A stretch of DNA of 64,000 nt from Roseibium sp. HPY-6 (GTDB lineage Bacteria; Pseudomonadota; Alphaproteobacteria; Rhizobiales; Stappiaceae). The position numbers were made by a program, and so were the translations under genes. Every line of letters starts with the position of its first letter. Position 1 is the stretch's first letter. Where the stretch lies: positions 1,674,001-1,738,000 of the forward strand of contig NZ_JBEWCD010000001.1 in NCBI RefSeq assembly GCF_040530035.1, given 5' to 3'. Of this stretch, positions 40,531-53,727 are shown in pieces. The notes under the pieces are model-generated. The model worked only from the letters and a program-made list of their open reading frames with translations, was not told the DNA's origin and made no database searches.

Positions 40531-42980
40531 TCGGCTGCCTCCGCTTGCAGAACCGCCATCGGTTTGAATTCATGCTTGTCCTTGCCGGAGACGCGCTCCG
40601 ACCAGGGATCGACCTGCGCGAATTTCTGACTGAACACGAAGCGGTCGAAATAGGCCTTACGCTTCTCGGCATCGTCCATGATCTGACTGCGGATCTCGTC
40701 ATAGCCGATGCGTTTCGCCCACTTGTAGATCCGCTCCAGATAGTGGCCCTGCTCCCGGTACATCTGCGTCAGAGCCACGATGTGTTCGAGCGCCTCGTCT
40801 TCGGTTTTCACCAGACCAAGGACTTCCGTTCCCTTGATGTCGAGACCGGCAGCACCTGCAAAATGGATCTCGTAGCCGCTGTCGACACATATGACCCCGA
40901 TATCCTTGCAGGTCGCTTCGGCGCAGTTGCGCGGACAGCCAGAAACGGCAAGCTTCAGCTTGGCCGGCGTCCAGGAGCCCCACATGAACTTCTCGATCTT
41001 GATGCCAAGCCCGGTCGAGTCCTGGGTTCCAAACCGGCACCAGTCCGATCCGACGCAGGTTTTGACCGTCCGCAGACCCTTGGCGTAGGCTTGCCCGGAA
41101 ACGAACCCCGCCTTGCCGAGATCCGCCCAGACCTCCGGCAGGTCTTCCTTCTTGATACCCAGCATGTCGATGCGCTGACCGCCGGTGCATTTCACGGCCG
41201 GAATGTTGAACTTGTCGACGACGTCGGCGATCGCCCGCAGTTCCTTGGAGGACGTCATGCCACCCCACATACGCGGAACGACAGAATAAGTTCCGTCCTT
41301 CTGGATGTTAGCGTGGACGCGCTCGTTGATGAACCGGGACTGATAGTCGTCGGCATATTCATCCGGCCAGTCGCTGACGAGGTAGTAGTTGAGCGCCGGG
41401 CGGCACTTTGCACACCCGCCGGAAGACGTCCATTCCAGTTCCTGCATGACCTGCGGAATGGTTTTCAGCCCTTTGGACTTGATCAGTCGGCGCACCTCGC
41501 TGTGACCGAGATGGGTGCAGCCGCACATCGGCGTCACCGCAGCCGGATTGTAGGCATCGCCAAGCGTCACTTGCATCAATTGCTCGACGAGACCAGTGCA
41601 CGTTCCACAGGATGCAGATGCCTTGGTGTGGGCCCGGACGTCATCGAGCGACGTCAGTCCCTTGTCAGTGATCGCACCAACGATCCTTCCTTTACAAACG
41701 CCGTTGCAGCCGCAGATTTCCGCATCATCCGGCAAGGCTGCAACGGCCGCCGTAGGGTCCAGTGGGGCGCCCCCCTGATACGCCTGGCCGAAAATCAGGG
41801 TTTCCCGCATTTCGGAAACGTCTGATTGTTTTTTCAAGAGATCGAAGAACCAGGGCCCGTCAGCAGTTTCACCATATAGAACCGCCCCGATGATGCGATT
41901 GTCCTTCAGAACCAGCCGCTTATAGACACCGGCCGATGCATCGCGCAGAACGATTTCCTCGCGGTCGTCACCTTCCGCAAAATCGCCGGCGGAATAAAGA
42001 TCGACACCCGTCACCTTCAGCTTGGTGGCCGTCACCGAACCGGTATATTCCGACGTTCCGCCCAACAGATTGTCGGCGATAACTTCCGCCATCTCGTAAA
42101 GCGGCGCCACAAGGCCGTAGCACATGCCGCGATGTTCGACACATTCGCCAAGTGAAAAAATATCCGGATCACTGGTGCGCATGTCGTCGCCGACCTGAAC
42201 ACCGCGCCCCACATCAAGAGATGCGGATTTGGCAAGATCGGCAGATGGGCGGATCCCGACGGCCATGACCACGATGCTGGCCTCTATCTCGGTGCCATCA
42301 TCCAGCTTGATGCCTCTCACCTTGCCCGAGCCATCGTCAAGGATCTCATGGCTGTTCGCTTTGGTGCGCACATCAATCCCGCGCCGCTTGAATTCTTCTT
42401 CCAGAAGGAAACCGGCGGCAGGATCCAGCTGACGTTCCATCAAGGTCGGCATCAGGTGCAGGACGGTAACGTCCATGCCCTGCATCTTCAGACCTGCAGC
42501 GGCCTCGAGCCCAAGAAGCCCGCCGCCGATGACGACAGCCCGGCCGCCCCTCTTTGCCGCGTCGAGCATCTTTTCAACATCATCCAGATCCCGGTAGGTG
42601 AGCACACCGTCCAGATCCTTGCCCGGCAGCGGGATGATGAAGGGATTGGAGCCGGTGGCGATGACCAGTTTGTCGTAGGAAGCTGTGAGACCGTTTTCGG
42701 CGGTTACCGTCTTTTCGTTCCGGTCAATCTGCGCAACCTTGGCGGACTTGTGTAAAGTCACACCGTGTTCGCCATACCAGTCGTCACCATGAGTGATGAT
42801 GTCCTCGTATGCCTTTTCACCCGAAAGCACCGGCGACAACATGAGGCGATTGTAGTTCACCCTCGGTTCCGCATTGAAAATGGTCACGTCATAGGCGTCG
42901 CTGTCTTTCTCGAACAGGTATTCGAGCATCCGACCCGGCGCCATGCCGTTACCTACAATGACAAGTTTTTTCTTTTCCAT
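40527..42980 (-). CDS. nirB: NAD(P)H-dependent nitrite reductase, large subunit
   Basis: An 817-residue protein. The FAD/NADH domain starts at LVIVGNGMAPGRMLEYLFEK, with a second dinucleotide fold at GGRAVVIGGGLLGLEAAAGL. A BFD-like [2Fe-2S] domain follows (CGCNGVCKGRIVGAI, SASCGTCTGLVEQLM). The C-terminal sulphite/nitrite reductase ferredoxin-like half carries the siroheme-[4Fe-4S] cysteines in TCVGSDWCRFGTQDS and SGCPRNCAEATCKDIG. It makes the six-electron reduction of nitrite to ammonium in the cytosol and depends on the siroheme product of the last gene of the operon. Confidence 0.97.
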   Translation of the reverse strand: MEKKKLVIVGNGMAPGRMLEYLFEKDSDAYDVTIFNAEPRVNYNRLMLSPVLSGEKAYEDIITHGDDWYGEHGVTLHKSAKVAQIDRNEKTVTAENGLTASYDKLVIATGSNPFIIPLPGKDLDGVLTYRDLDDVEKMLDAAKRGGRAVVIGGGLLGLEAAAGLKMQGMDVTVLHLMPTLMERQLDPAAGFLLEEEFKRRGIDVRTKANSHEILDDGSGKVRGIKLDDGTEIEASIVVMAVGIRPSADLAKSASLDVGRGVQVGDDMRTSDPDIFSLGECVEHRGMCYGLVAPLYEMAEVIADNLLGGTSEYTGSVTATKLKVTGVDLYSAGDFAEGDDREEIVLRDASAGVYKRLVLKDNRIIGAVLYGETADGPWFFDLLKKQSDVSEMRETLIFGQAYQGGAPLDPTAAVAALPDDAEICGCNGVCKGRIVGAITDKGLTSLDDVRAHTKASASCGTCTGLVEQLMQVTLGDAYNPAAVTPMCGCTHLGHSEVRRLIKSKGLKTIPQVMQELEWTSSGGCAKCRPALNYYLVSDWPDEYADDYQSRFINERVHANIQKDGTYSVVPRMWGGMTSSKELRAIADVVDKFNIPAVKCTGGQRIDMLGIKKEDLPEVWADLGKAGFVSGQAYAKGLRTVKTCVGSDWCRFGTQDSTGLGIKIEKFMWGSWTPAKLKLAVSGCPRNCAEATCKDIGVICVDSGYEIHFAGAAGLDIKGTEVLGLVKTEDEALEHIVALTQMYREQGHYLERIYKWAKRIGYDEIRSQIMDDAEKRKAYFDRFVFSQKFAQVDPWSERVSGKDKHEFKPMAVLQAEAAE

Positions 42981-42984
42981 CGGC

Positions 42985-43410
42985 TTACTCCGCCGCTTCT
43001 GCGCTTGAATAGGCAGCCTCGATCATGACGTTTGAGAGTGTCGCGTAAGCAGCACTCCAGGCGGTTCGTGTCGCTTCGTCGAACGCGTCTCCGAGCCCCT
43101 GTTCCAAGGTCCAGATCAGGGCAGCGCCAACAGGCGGATAGTGCGCAGGCTCAACACCGTAATCCACGTGCTTGACCGCAAGCGTCTTTGCGGTCGGCAA
43201 AATGGTTTCGAAGTTTGAAAGCCCGTTCACAACGACCCCCAACGTGGTCATCAGCTTGCGGCCCTGGTCCTCAATGTCGGATTTGAAAAGCGGCTTTGTC
43301 TCAGGCGCAATCTGAAACAGCCTGCCATAGAAGAGTTCGGCAGCCTTGTCCGATATCGGAGCAACTTTTCGAAAAGAGGTCTGTATGAGCTGGATCTGAT
43401 CTGGCGTCAT
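42985..43410 (-). CDS. Single-domain globin in the nitrate operon
   Basis: About 141 residues from ATG at 43410; a GTG at 43434 overlaps the ATPase stop as GTGA and is an equal alternative. The globin fold is visible: FYGRLFQIAPETKPLFKSDI (CD region), KTLAVKHVDYGVEPAHYPPV with the proximal histidine of the F helix, and AALIWTLEQGLGDAFDEATR. There is no reductase domain, so it is not a full flavohaemoglobin. A likely role is scavenging nitric oxide formed from nitrite by NirB or nitrate reductase, or handing oxidised NO back as nitrate. It lies between the transporter ATPase and nirB. Confidence 0.88.
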   Translation of the reverse strand: MTPDQIQLIQTSFRKVAPISDKAAELFYGRLFQIAPETKPLFKSDIEDQGRKLMTTLGVVVNGLSNFETILPTAKTLAVKHVDYGVEPAHYPPVGAALIWTLEQGLGDAFDEATRTAWSAAYATLSNVMIEAAYSSAEAAE

Positions 43411-43430
43411 TCTTGTTGTGTCTCCCGCGC

Positions 43431-45191
43431 TCACTCAGCCGCTTCAACGGCCGCCTTTTGGCGGGCCATGCGCGCAGCACGTTTTTCCTGGATGGACTTG
43501 AGCTGTTCTTCGCTCGGATCGGCACCTCCCTCGTAGGCTTCCAGAAAGTCCAGAAGCTCTTCGCGGTAAGCGTAGTAATCCGGGTGCGCGAGCAATTCCT
43601 TGCGAGACCGTGGACGCGGCAGGTCCACATCCATGATATTCCCGATCCGGGCGTTCGGCCCGTTCGACATCATGACGACGCGGTCCGCCAGCAGGATTGC
43701 TTCGTCGACATCATGGGTCACGCAGATCGCCGTGACCTGTGTCCGCTTCCAGACATCCATCAGAACGTCCTGAAGCTCCCACCGGGTCAGGCTGTCCAGC
43801 ATGCCGAACGGTTCGTCGAGAAGCAGCAGCTTCGGCGACAGCGCGAACGCCCGCGCAATGCCCACACGCTGCTTCATGCCGTTGGAAAGGTCCGCCGCGG
43901 CTTTCTGCATCGCATCGGCCAGGCCGACTTTCGAAAGGTAATACTCGATCACATCCCGCTTTTCGGCCTTGGATGCGTCCGGATAGACCTTGTCGACGCC
44001 GAGTTCGACATTCTCATACGCCGTCAGCCAGGGCATCAGGCTCGGAGCCTGAAAGACCACCGCACGATCCGGCCCTGCCTGAGTGACATGGGTTCCATCA
44101 AGAACGATCGCACCCTCGGTAATCGGGTTGAGACCGGCAACCATCGAAAGGACAGTCGACTTGCCACAGCCTGAGTGACCGATCAGCGTTATGAACTCGC
44201 CTTTTTGCATTTTGAGTTCGAAGCCGTCGACCACGGTCAGGGGACCTTTGGGTGTCGGATAGACTTTCTTGAGCTGCGAGAACTCCAGGTACCGGTCGTC
44301 CTTGACGCTCTCCGCCGCGCGTTCGTAAGCAGCCGGCAGCGTGTCTTCCGGCTTGCGCCGCTGCGTGATCGGCACGATGTTCGGCAAGACGATATCTCGC
44401 TCCAGATCTGCACCGCGCTCCGCGCCAACCTCCATCAGGTATTCGGTGATGTCAGCCCTGAGCTTGATGAAATCGTCATTGTGGTTGAGTTCACCCCGCT
44501 CGCGTGGCCGTTTGAACGGAACATCGAATTCCGGTCCAAGCGTTGCCGTCGTGCCCGGTTTCAACGGGACGATCCTGTCGGCCAGAAGAATGGCTTCGTC
44601 CACATCGTTGGTGATCAGGACGATCGTTTTTTTCTCCTGTTCGCAGATGGCAGCAAACTCATCCTGCAGTTTCGCCCGGGTCAAGGCGTCGAGCGCGGAC
44701 AGCGGTTCGTCGAGCAGCAGCACTTCCGGCTGCATGGCAAGCGCCCTGGCAACTGCCACGCGCTGGCGCATCCCGCCGGAAAGTTCCGCAGGTTTGCGGT
44801 CCTTTGCATGGGCAAGACCGACCATCTCGATATATTTGTCGCAGATGGCCCTGCGCTCCTTTGCCGACTTCTTCTTGAAGACAGTGTCGACAGCAAGGGA
44901 CACGTTTCCGGTGACCGACAACCAAGGCATCAGCGAATAGGATTGAAAGACGACGCCCCGGTCGGGGCTGGGCCCGTCGATTTCCTTGCCCTTGAAGATG
45001 ATGCCGCCTGTGTCGGCTTCAATCAGACCTGCCAGCAGGGAGATCAGCGTCGTCTTGCCCGTGCCGGAAAACCCGACAATGGCAATGAATTCGCCCTCTT
45101 CCACCTTGAGGTTGATGTCTTCCAGCACGTCCGTGCGCCCGGCACCTTCACCGTAGGATTTGGAGACGCCGGAGATTTCCAGAAAGGACAT
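43431..45191 (-). CDS. Nitrate ABC transporter ATPase, two fused nucleotide-binding domains
   Basis: A 586-residue protein with two complete ABC ATPases. Domain 1: Walker [15 protein letters not shown], signature [13 protein letters not shown], Walker [12 protein letters not shown]. Domain 2 (from about residue 290): Walker [15 protein letters not shown], signature [13 protein letters not shown], Walker [12 protein letters not shown]. Each resembles NrtD/TauB-type importers; one polypeptide thus supplies the ATPase pair for the NrtB dimer. It lies 10 bp after nrtB. The linker (about 230-285) is charged and probably helical. Nitrate or nitrite specificity follows from the operon. Confidence 0.93.
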   Translation of the reverse strand: MSFLEISGVSKSYGEGAGRTDVLEDINLKVEEGEFIAIVGFSGTGKTTLISLLAGLIEADTGGIIFKGKEIDGPSPDRGVVFQSYSLMPWLSVTGNVSLAVDTVFKKKSAKERRAICDKYIEMVGLAHAKDRKPAELSGGMRQRVAVARALAMQPEVLLLDEPLSALDALTRAKLQDEFAAICEQEKKTIVLITNDVDEAILLADRIVPLKPGTTATLGPEFDVPFKRPRERGELNHNDDFIKLRADITEYLMEVGAERGADLERDIVLPNIVPITQRRKPEDTLPAAYERAAESVKDDRYLEFSQLKKVYPTPKGPLTVVDGFELKMQKGEFITLIGHSGCGKSTVLSMVAGLNPITEGAIVLDGTHVTQAGPDRAVVFQAPSLMPWLTAYENVELGVDKVYPDASKAEKRDVIEYYLSKVGLADAMQKAAADLSNGMKQRVGIARAFALSPKLLLLDEPFGMLDSLTRWELQDVLMDVWKRTQVTAICVTHDVDEAILLADRVVMMSNGPNARIGNIMDVDLPRPRSRKELLAHPDYYAYREELLDFLEAYEGGADPSEEQLKSIQEKRAARMARQKAAVEAAE

Positions 45192-45201
45192 ACCCGTCTC
45201 C

Positions 45202-46284
45202 CTATCGGTTGGCGCTAAAGGTGAAGGCGCGCTGGAGAGCGAACATCAGACGGTCGAGCATGAACCCGATGAGCCCGATGGTCAGAACCGCAACCATGAT
45301 CTTGGCGAGCGACTGTGAGGAGCCGTTCTGAAACTCGTCCCACACGAATTTTCCAAGCCCGGGGTTCTGGGCCAGCATCTCGGCGGCGATCAGCACCATC
45401 CAGCCCACGCCCAGGGACAGACGCAGTCCGGTGAAAATCAGCGGGAGCGAGGACGGCAGCACCAGCTTGGTGATGGTTTTCCAGGTCGGCAGCTGAAGCA
45501 CGCGGCCGACATTCATCAGGTCCTTGTCCACCGACGCGACACCCAGCGCGGTATTGATCAGCGTCGGCCACATGGAGCAGAGCGTCACAGTGACGGCCGA
45601 AATCAGCAGTGATTTGGACAGCCAGTCATAAGGGTTTGCATAAGTGGCGGATACGATCATGGTCACGATCGGCAGCCAGGCAAGCGGCGAAACCGGCTTG
45701 AAGATCTGGATAAGCGGATTGATGGCGCCGTTGAAGGACCTTGAAAGGCCGGACGCAATGCCAAGCGGAACGGCAATGATTGTCGCAATCAGAAATCCGA
45801 GCCCGACGGTCTTCAGCGACGTTCCGATCTGATCGATATAGGTCGGCTTGCCGGTGTAGTTGCGCCACTTGATGCGGTCCGTCTTGCCTTCCGCCTCGAG
45901 TTTCGCGTTGCGGGTTTCCTGGCGTTCGTAAAACGCGGCCGCTTTCTCGCGTTCGCGAACATGGTCTTCCCAAAGATTGATCGTCTGGCTCCAGACTTGA
46001 GCTGGACCTGGAACGGCGCCGAGCGATGTCTGAACCTGCGGCGCCAAAGTACCCCATAGAACGAGAAATGCGGCGATGCCCAAAAGCGGGATCAGCAATA
46101 CGCGTTTCAGTTCTCCCAACTGCTCTCTCGGGTTGTCGCCCGCTGCCATTTTCATCAGCGGCACAAGCCAGGAGAACCCGAGCGCATCGAGCCAGCCGCC
46201 GGCCTTGTTGATCCAGGTGAAGAGTTTTTCTTTCCGGGCAGCCCGGGCAAGATCCGGAGATCCGGCAGTATCGGCATTGGCCAT
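45202..46284 (-). CDS. nrtB: Nitrate ABC transporter permease
   Basis: About 360 residues from ATG at 46284, preceded by AGGGAC; a further ATG at 46305 exists. It is a BPD_transp_1 permease with the EAA-like loop ([20 protein letters not shown] followed by [20 protein letters not shown]) and 6-7 membrane helices. A long insertion between the first two helices ([20 protein letters not shown]) probably faces the periplasm, where it may meet the binding protein. Downstream of nrtA with a strong intercistronic hairpin between. Confidence 0.94.
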   Translation of the reverse strand: MANADTAGSPDLARAARKEKLFTWINKAGGWLDALGFSWLVPLMKMAAGDNPREQLGELKRVLLIPLLGIAAFLVLWGTLAPQVQTSLGAVPGPAQVWSQTINLWEDHVREREKAAAFYERQETRNAKLEAEGKTDRIKWRNYTGKPTYIDQIGTSLKTVGLGFLIATIIAVPLGIASGLSRSFNGAINPLIQIFKPVSPLAWLPIVTMIVSATYANPYDWLSKSLLISAVTVTLCSMWPTLINTALGVASVDKDLMNVGRVLQLPTWKTITKLVLPSSLPLIFTGLRLSLGVGWMVLIAAEMLAQNPGLGKFVWDEFQNGSSQSLAKIMVAVLTIGLIGFMLDRLMFALQRAFTFSANR

Positions 46285-46325
46285 GGGGTGCGTCCCTAAA
46301 TTCATTTTTCAGGTGTTCGTAAGAT

Positions 46326-46354
46326 GGGAGAGGCGGTGCGAAACCGCCGCTCCC
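46326..46354 (-). promoter_or_regulatory. Intercistronic RNA hairpin between nrtA and nrtB
   Basis: GGGAG-a-GGCGGT, loop GCGAA, ACCGCC-g-CTCCC forms a 12-position stem with one mismatch and no T tract. It probably protects the nrtA message and lowers expression of the genes behind it, as often seen after binding-protein genes. Confidence 0.65.
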
Positions 46355-46366
46355 GGGAGGGTGTGA

Positions 46367-47773
46367 TCAGCCACCGACCACTTCGTTGCCGTCCACGATC
46401 TGCTTGCCTTTCAGGCCGATCGGGAGGCTGTCGATGTAGGCGTTTGGCTGCTTGCCGTCGTAAGGGATGCCGTCGATGATGTCGGCAGCCGGCGTTGGAG
46501 CACGGTAACCGTCAGAGTCCCACGGGAAGTCTTCCTCGGCGACATGACCTTCTTCCACCAGCATGCGTGCGGCTTTCAGATAGGTTTCCGGAAGATAGAC
46601 CGACTTGGCGACTTCATCGTACCAGCTGTCCGGCTTGTGCTCCGGGATCTGGCCCCAGCGGCGCATCTGCGTCAGGTACCAGACAGCGTCGGAGTAATAC
46701 GGGTATGTCGCGTAATAGCGATAGAACACGTTGAAGTCGGGAATCTCGCGCTTGTCGCCCTTTTCGAACTCGAACGTTCCGGTCATGGAGTTGGCGATCA
46801 CTTCCGCGTCTGCGCCGACATATTCCGAACGGGCCAGCATCTCGACAGCTTCCATGCGGTTGGCATTGTCGTTTTCGTCAAGCCACTTCGCAGCGCGGAT
46901 CAGCGCCTTTGTAATCGCTAGGGTGGTGTTCGGATATTCTTCGGTGAATTCCTTGGTCAGGCCGAAGACTTTTTCCGGGTTGTTTTTCCAGATCTGATAG
47001 TCGGTGATCACCGGAACACCAATGCCCTTGAAGACGGCTTGCTGGTTCCACGGCTCGCCGACGCAGTAGCCGTAGATCGTTCCGGCTTCGAGGGTCGCGG
47101 GCATCTGTGGCGGAGGTGTCACGGAAAGCAGAGCCTCGCCTTGGATCTGACCTGAAATATCGGTCTTGGAATAAAAGCCGGGATGGATATCACCGGATGC
47201 CAGCCAGTATCGCAGTTCATAGTTGTGCGTCGAAACCGGGAAGACCATGCCCATATTGAACGGCTTGCCCTCGTCGATAAACTGATCGACAACCGGCTTC
47301 AGAGCAGACGCCTTGATCGGGTGCACCGGCTTGCCGTCATCCTGCATTTCGATGTGCGGCTTCATCATTTCCCAGATCTCATTGGAAACGGTGATGCCGT
47401 TGCCGTTCAGGTCCATGGAAAACGGTGTCACGATATGCGCTTTCGTGCCAAAACCAATGGTCGCGGCAAGAGGCTGCCCGGCCAGCATGTGCGCTCCGTC
47501 AAGCTCGCCCGTGATGACGCGATCGAGAAGAACTTTCCAGTTCGCCTGAGGCTCCAACGTTACGAACAGACCTTCTTCTTCAAAATAGCCAAGCTCGTAA
47601 GCAACCGCGAGCGGCGCCATGTCGGTCAGCTTGATAAAGCCGAATGTCAGCTCGTCTTTTTCGACATCCAGCATTTCGGCGAATGCGCCCGATGCCGGGA
47701 CAATCGCGGTGGCTGCCATCAGGGCACCCAAAGCGAGCCTGCGTGTTATCTGAAATTTGTTTCCGTTTTTCAC
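46367..47773 (-). CDS. nrtA: Nitrate ABC transporter substrate-binding protein
   Basis: About 468 residues. GTG at 47773 follows GAGGGA and gives a twin-arginine-like or Sec signal ([20 protein letters not shown], cleavage near AFAE); the frame itself opens at 47824. The NrtA/CmpA core is clear: [60 protein letters not shown]. Periplasmic capture of nitrate or nitrite. It is the first structural gene after the regulatory leader and so the first controlled by antitermination. Confidence 0.95.
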   Translation of the reverse strand: MKNGNKFQITRRLALGALMAATAIVPASGAFAEMLDVEKDELTFGFIKLTDMAPLAVAYELGYFEEEGLFVTLEPQANWKVLLDRVITGELDGAHMLAGQPLAATIGFGTKAHIVTPFSMDLNGNGITVSNEIWEMMKPHIEMQDDGKPVHPIKASALKPVVDQFIDEGKPFNMGMVFPVSTHNYELRYWLASGDIHPGFYSKTDISGQIQGEALLSVTPPPQMPATLEAGTIYGYCVGEPWNQQAVFKGIGVPVITDYQIWKNNPEKVFGLTKEFTEEYPNTTLAITKALIRAAKWLDENDNANRMEAVEMLARSEYVGADAEVIANSMTGTFEFEKGDKREIPDFNVFYRYYATYPYYSDAVWYLTQMRRWGQIPEHKPDSWYDEVAKSVYLPETYLKAARMLVEEGHVAEEDFPWDSDGYRAPTPAADIIDGIPYDGKQPNAYIDSLPIGLKGKQIVDGNEVVGG

Positions 47774-47824
47774 GTCCTGTTCCCTCTTGTCTTTCGCGCC
47801 CTTCTTGCGAACGCTGAACTCCAA

Positions 47825-47888
47825 GTAAAAAAGCCGCCGTTTTGATCTGCTCTTGGGAGGAGAGGAGTCAGATCAGAACGGCGGCTTT
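47825..47888 (-). terminator. Intrinsic terminator in the nas leader (attenuator)
   Basis: Arms 47869-47888 and 47830-47849 form a 20-bp stem with a single G-U pair and a 19-nt loop, followed on the minus strand by a run of six T. It lies about 50 nt before the nrtA start, so without antitermination the operon would not be transcribed. Confidence 0.92.
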
Positions 47889-47894
47889 GCCAGA

Positions 47895-47937
47895 GCGCCC
47901 ATCAATGGACGCGATATCGTGTAGGCCATCGTTGGCC
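47895..47937 (-). promoter_or_regulatory. Two-hexaloop ANTAR (NasT) RNA target
   Basis: On the minus-strand RNA two small hairpins follow one another: GGCC-AACGAU-GGCC (47937-47924) and GCGUCC-AUUGAU-GGGCGC (47912-47895), joined by 11 nt. Both loops are six nucleotides with A at position 1 and G at position 4, the known ANTAR recognition pattern. The terminator starts 6 nt later. NasT encoded upstream is an ANTAR protein, so this is its expected target. Confidence 0.82.
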
Positions 47938-47950
47938 CTGTGCTCTTGTT

Positions 47951-47967
47951 AGCACGAAGCGTGCCAA
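47951..47967 (-). promoter_or_regulatory. Sigma-54-type promoter of the nas operon
   Basis: The minus strand reads TTGGCACGCTTCGTGCT, with GG-N10-GC at the -24/-12 positions. The expected start near 47940 places the first ANTAR hairpin at the very 5' end of the RNA, which supports the assignment. Activation by NtrC under nitrogen limitation is inferred; no clear NtrC site was found. Confidence 0.7.
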
Positions 47968-48138
47968 CTTGATCAAAACGCACTTTTCTTCGGTTTTCGA
48001 GTGGTTTAGCCTGCTGATCAGAAATTAATCATCTCTCATATTGCTCGATTTGTTGGCTAAGGTTTGAGGCAGATGATGGATTTTTGTGCAGCGCAAAACC
48101 GCGATCCGGCTTCCGGACGCGTTTTGGATTGATCGGTT

Positions 48139-49248
48139 TCACATCGAAACCGTGTCGAACAGCCGGATAGATTTTTCGGACGGCAATTGGTCGATCTGTA
48201 AAGCCGACTGATAGATTTCGGGTGAAAAAATCCTGACCACTTCGGCCTCGGCTTCGGAGCTGAACGTTGCCTGGTCCCACCTGACCATCTGCTCGTAAAA
48301 CCATTTTCCCTGAGCAGGCGACGGAGCGGCCGCAGGCCCACCGGAAAAGGACAGGAAATCCGGCAGTGTTTTGGACGTCGTTTGTCCAAAGCGCATGTTT
48401 CCGCTCAGTGCCGGGCTGCACAGGTCCGGATCGCACGAAAGATAGTCAGGACCCGATAGTATTTTGGTCAGCCTATCCACGTTTTTAAGGTCGGCGCACC
48501 AGTCGGCGGCCTTCGACATGCTCCGCATCATGGCCGCCAGCAAATCCGGGCTGGATTGCGCCCATTTACGCGTGACGCCCAGAACTTTTTCGGGGCTGTC
48601 CGGCCAGATCGCCTGTTTATAGGTGACGATACGCCCGGTACCCGCGGCCACTGCGGCGGTGTTCCAGGGTTCGCCGACGCAGTAGCCGTCAAGTTGCCGG
48701 GCAGCCAACGCGTCCGCCATGAGCTGGGGCGGCAAAACAGTGATCTCAACGTCCTTGTCCGGATCGACGTTGGCGGCGGCAAGCCAGTGCCTCAATTCAT
48801 AAGCATGTCCGGAGAACGGATGAACCACGCCAAATCGAAGCGCGCTATCACCAGTTTTGGCGCGCGCTGCCACAACGGTCGCGATCGCCGCCCCGGTCGA
48901 GGCCGGATCGCCGTTCCGGTCAGCACCTTCCGCCAGCAGATCCTGCCAGAGTGCCGCGGAGACCGTGATCGCATTCCCACCAAGTCCGAGCACCATTGGC
49001 GCCAGCATCGGCACAGCAAGACTTGTCAGGTTAAGGGTTGCGGCAATCGGCATAGGTGCGAGCATATGCGCTACATCAAAATGTCCGACAGCAACGCGGT
49101 CCCTGATGTTTGCCCATGAGCTCTCCCTGACAAGCTTCAGCGCAATGCCCTCCTCCTCGGCGAAGCCGATCTCCTTGGCGGCAACCAGAACCGCGCTGTC
49201 CAACAGCGGAATAAAGCCCGCAATTACAGGTGTCAGCTGCCCCACCAC
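48139..49248 (-). CDS. nasS: NasS nitrate/nitrite sensor (NrtA-like, cytosolic)
   Basis: A 369-residue protein homologous to NrtA ([40 protein letters not shown]) but without a signal peptide. In NasST systems this soluble sensor holds NasT inactive until nitrate or nitrite binds. The start is one of two adjacent GTG codons behind GGAG. It lies 58 bp after nasT and just before the leader, the standard arrangement. Confidence 0.93.
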   Translation of the reverse strand: MVGQLTPVIAGFIPLLDSAVLVAAKEIGFAEEEGIALKLVRESSWANIRDRVAVGHFDVAHMLAPMPIAATLNLTSLAVPMLAPMVLGLGGNAITVSAALWQDLLAEGADRNGDPASTGAAIATVVAARAKTGDSALRFGVVHPFSGHAYELRHWLAAANVDPDKDVEITVLPPQLMADALAARQLDGYCVGEPWNTAAVAAGTGRIVTYKQAIWPDSPEKVLGVTRKWAQSSPDLLAAMMRSMSKAADWCADLKNVDRLTKILSGPDYLSCDPDLCSPALSGNMRFGQTTSKTLPDFLSFSGGPAAAPSPAQGKWFYEQMVRWDQATFSSEAEAEVVRIFSPEIYQSALQIDQLPSEKSIRLFDTVSM

Positions 49249-49306
49249 TTTTCTCCAATCTCCAAATGCGCCGCCCCTCCCCGGCTGATTGTTTCAGTTG
49301 ACATGG

Positions 49307-49894
49307 TCAGTCCCCCAGCAACCCGCTGGCAATGACGAGGCTTTGCGCAACGTCGATGATTTTTCGGCTCTGGTTCATGGCCGTGCGCCGAAGCAGGTCG
49401 TAGGCGGCCTGCTCCGACAGCCCCTTGGACTTCATCAAGATGCCTTTCGCACGATCAATGGTCTTCCTGTCGGCCAGCTCCGTGCGCGCATCTTCGAGCT
49501 CCTTGGAGAGTTTGGAAAACGCATTGAAACGGCTGACCGCCATATCCAGGATGGGTTTCACCCGCTCGCGCTTTAGACCGTCGACGACATAAGCGGACAC
49601 ACCCGCGTCGACGGCCGCTTCGATCGACTGGCTGTCGGCCTTGTCCACGAACATGGCGATAGGTCTTTGAACGGCACGCGACACCTGGAACATATGCTCA
49701 AGCTGGTCGCGATTGGGGTTCTCCAGGTCGATGACGATCACGTCCGGATTGATATCCGCGATCTGACGAACGAGGCCGTCCATCTGGTGCACGAGAATGA
49801 CCGCGTCGTGTCCGGCATCACGAAGCCCCTCTTCGATGATGGACGCGCGGATCTTATTATCATCAATGACGAGGATCGAAATGCCACTGCTCAT
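49307..49894 (-). CDS. nasT: NasT ANTAR-type antitermination response regulator
   Basis: A 195-residue protein with a receiver-like domain (ISILVIDDNKIRASIIEEGL; NPDVIVIDLENP carrying the acceptor-site Asp) and a C-terminal ANTAR RNA-binding domain (ELADRKTIDRAKGILMKSKG followed by LSEQAAYDLLRRTAMNQSRK). It binds the two-hexaloop RNA upstream of nrtA to prevent termination and is held in check by NasS. Separated by 196 bp from the pgm gene upstream. Confidence 0.95.
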   Translation of the reverse strand: MSSGISILVIDDNKIRASIIEEGLRDAGHDAVILVHQMDGLVRQIADINPDVIVIDLENPNRDQLEHMFQVSRAVQRPIAMFVDKADSQSIEAAVDAGVSAYVVDGLKRERVKPILDMAVSRFNAFSKLSKELEDARTELADRKTIDRAKGILMKSKGLSEQAAYDLLRRTAMNQSRKIIDVAQSLVIASGLLGD

Positions 49895-50090
49895 GCCCGC
49901 ATTATGCGCAGAGCTATTTTTTATGCAATCTTTTTGCTGCAGCGCGAAATAATTTCACACCGGCTTTTCCGAAAGCGGCAATAAATTGCCCGCGAACCTA
50001 GCAAACCGCGGGATATTGCGTCGCTTTCAAAAGCACGCGCGTTCGTTGCGAGCGCAAGATTCCGCGCCCGCAAATACGCATTTCGTCGGA

Positions 50091-53723
<3,633 letters not shown>

Positions 53724-53727
<4 letters not shown>

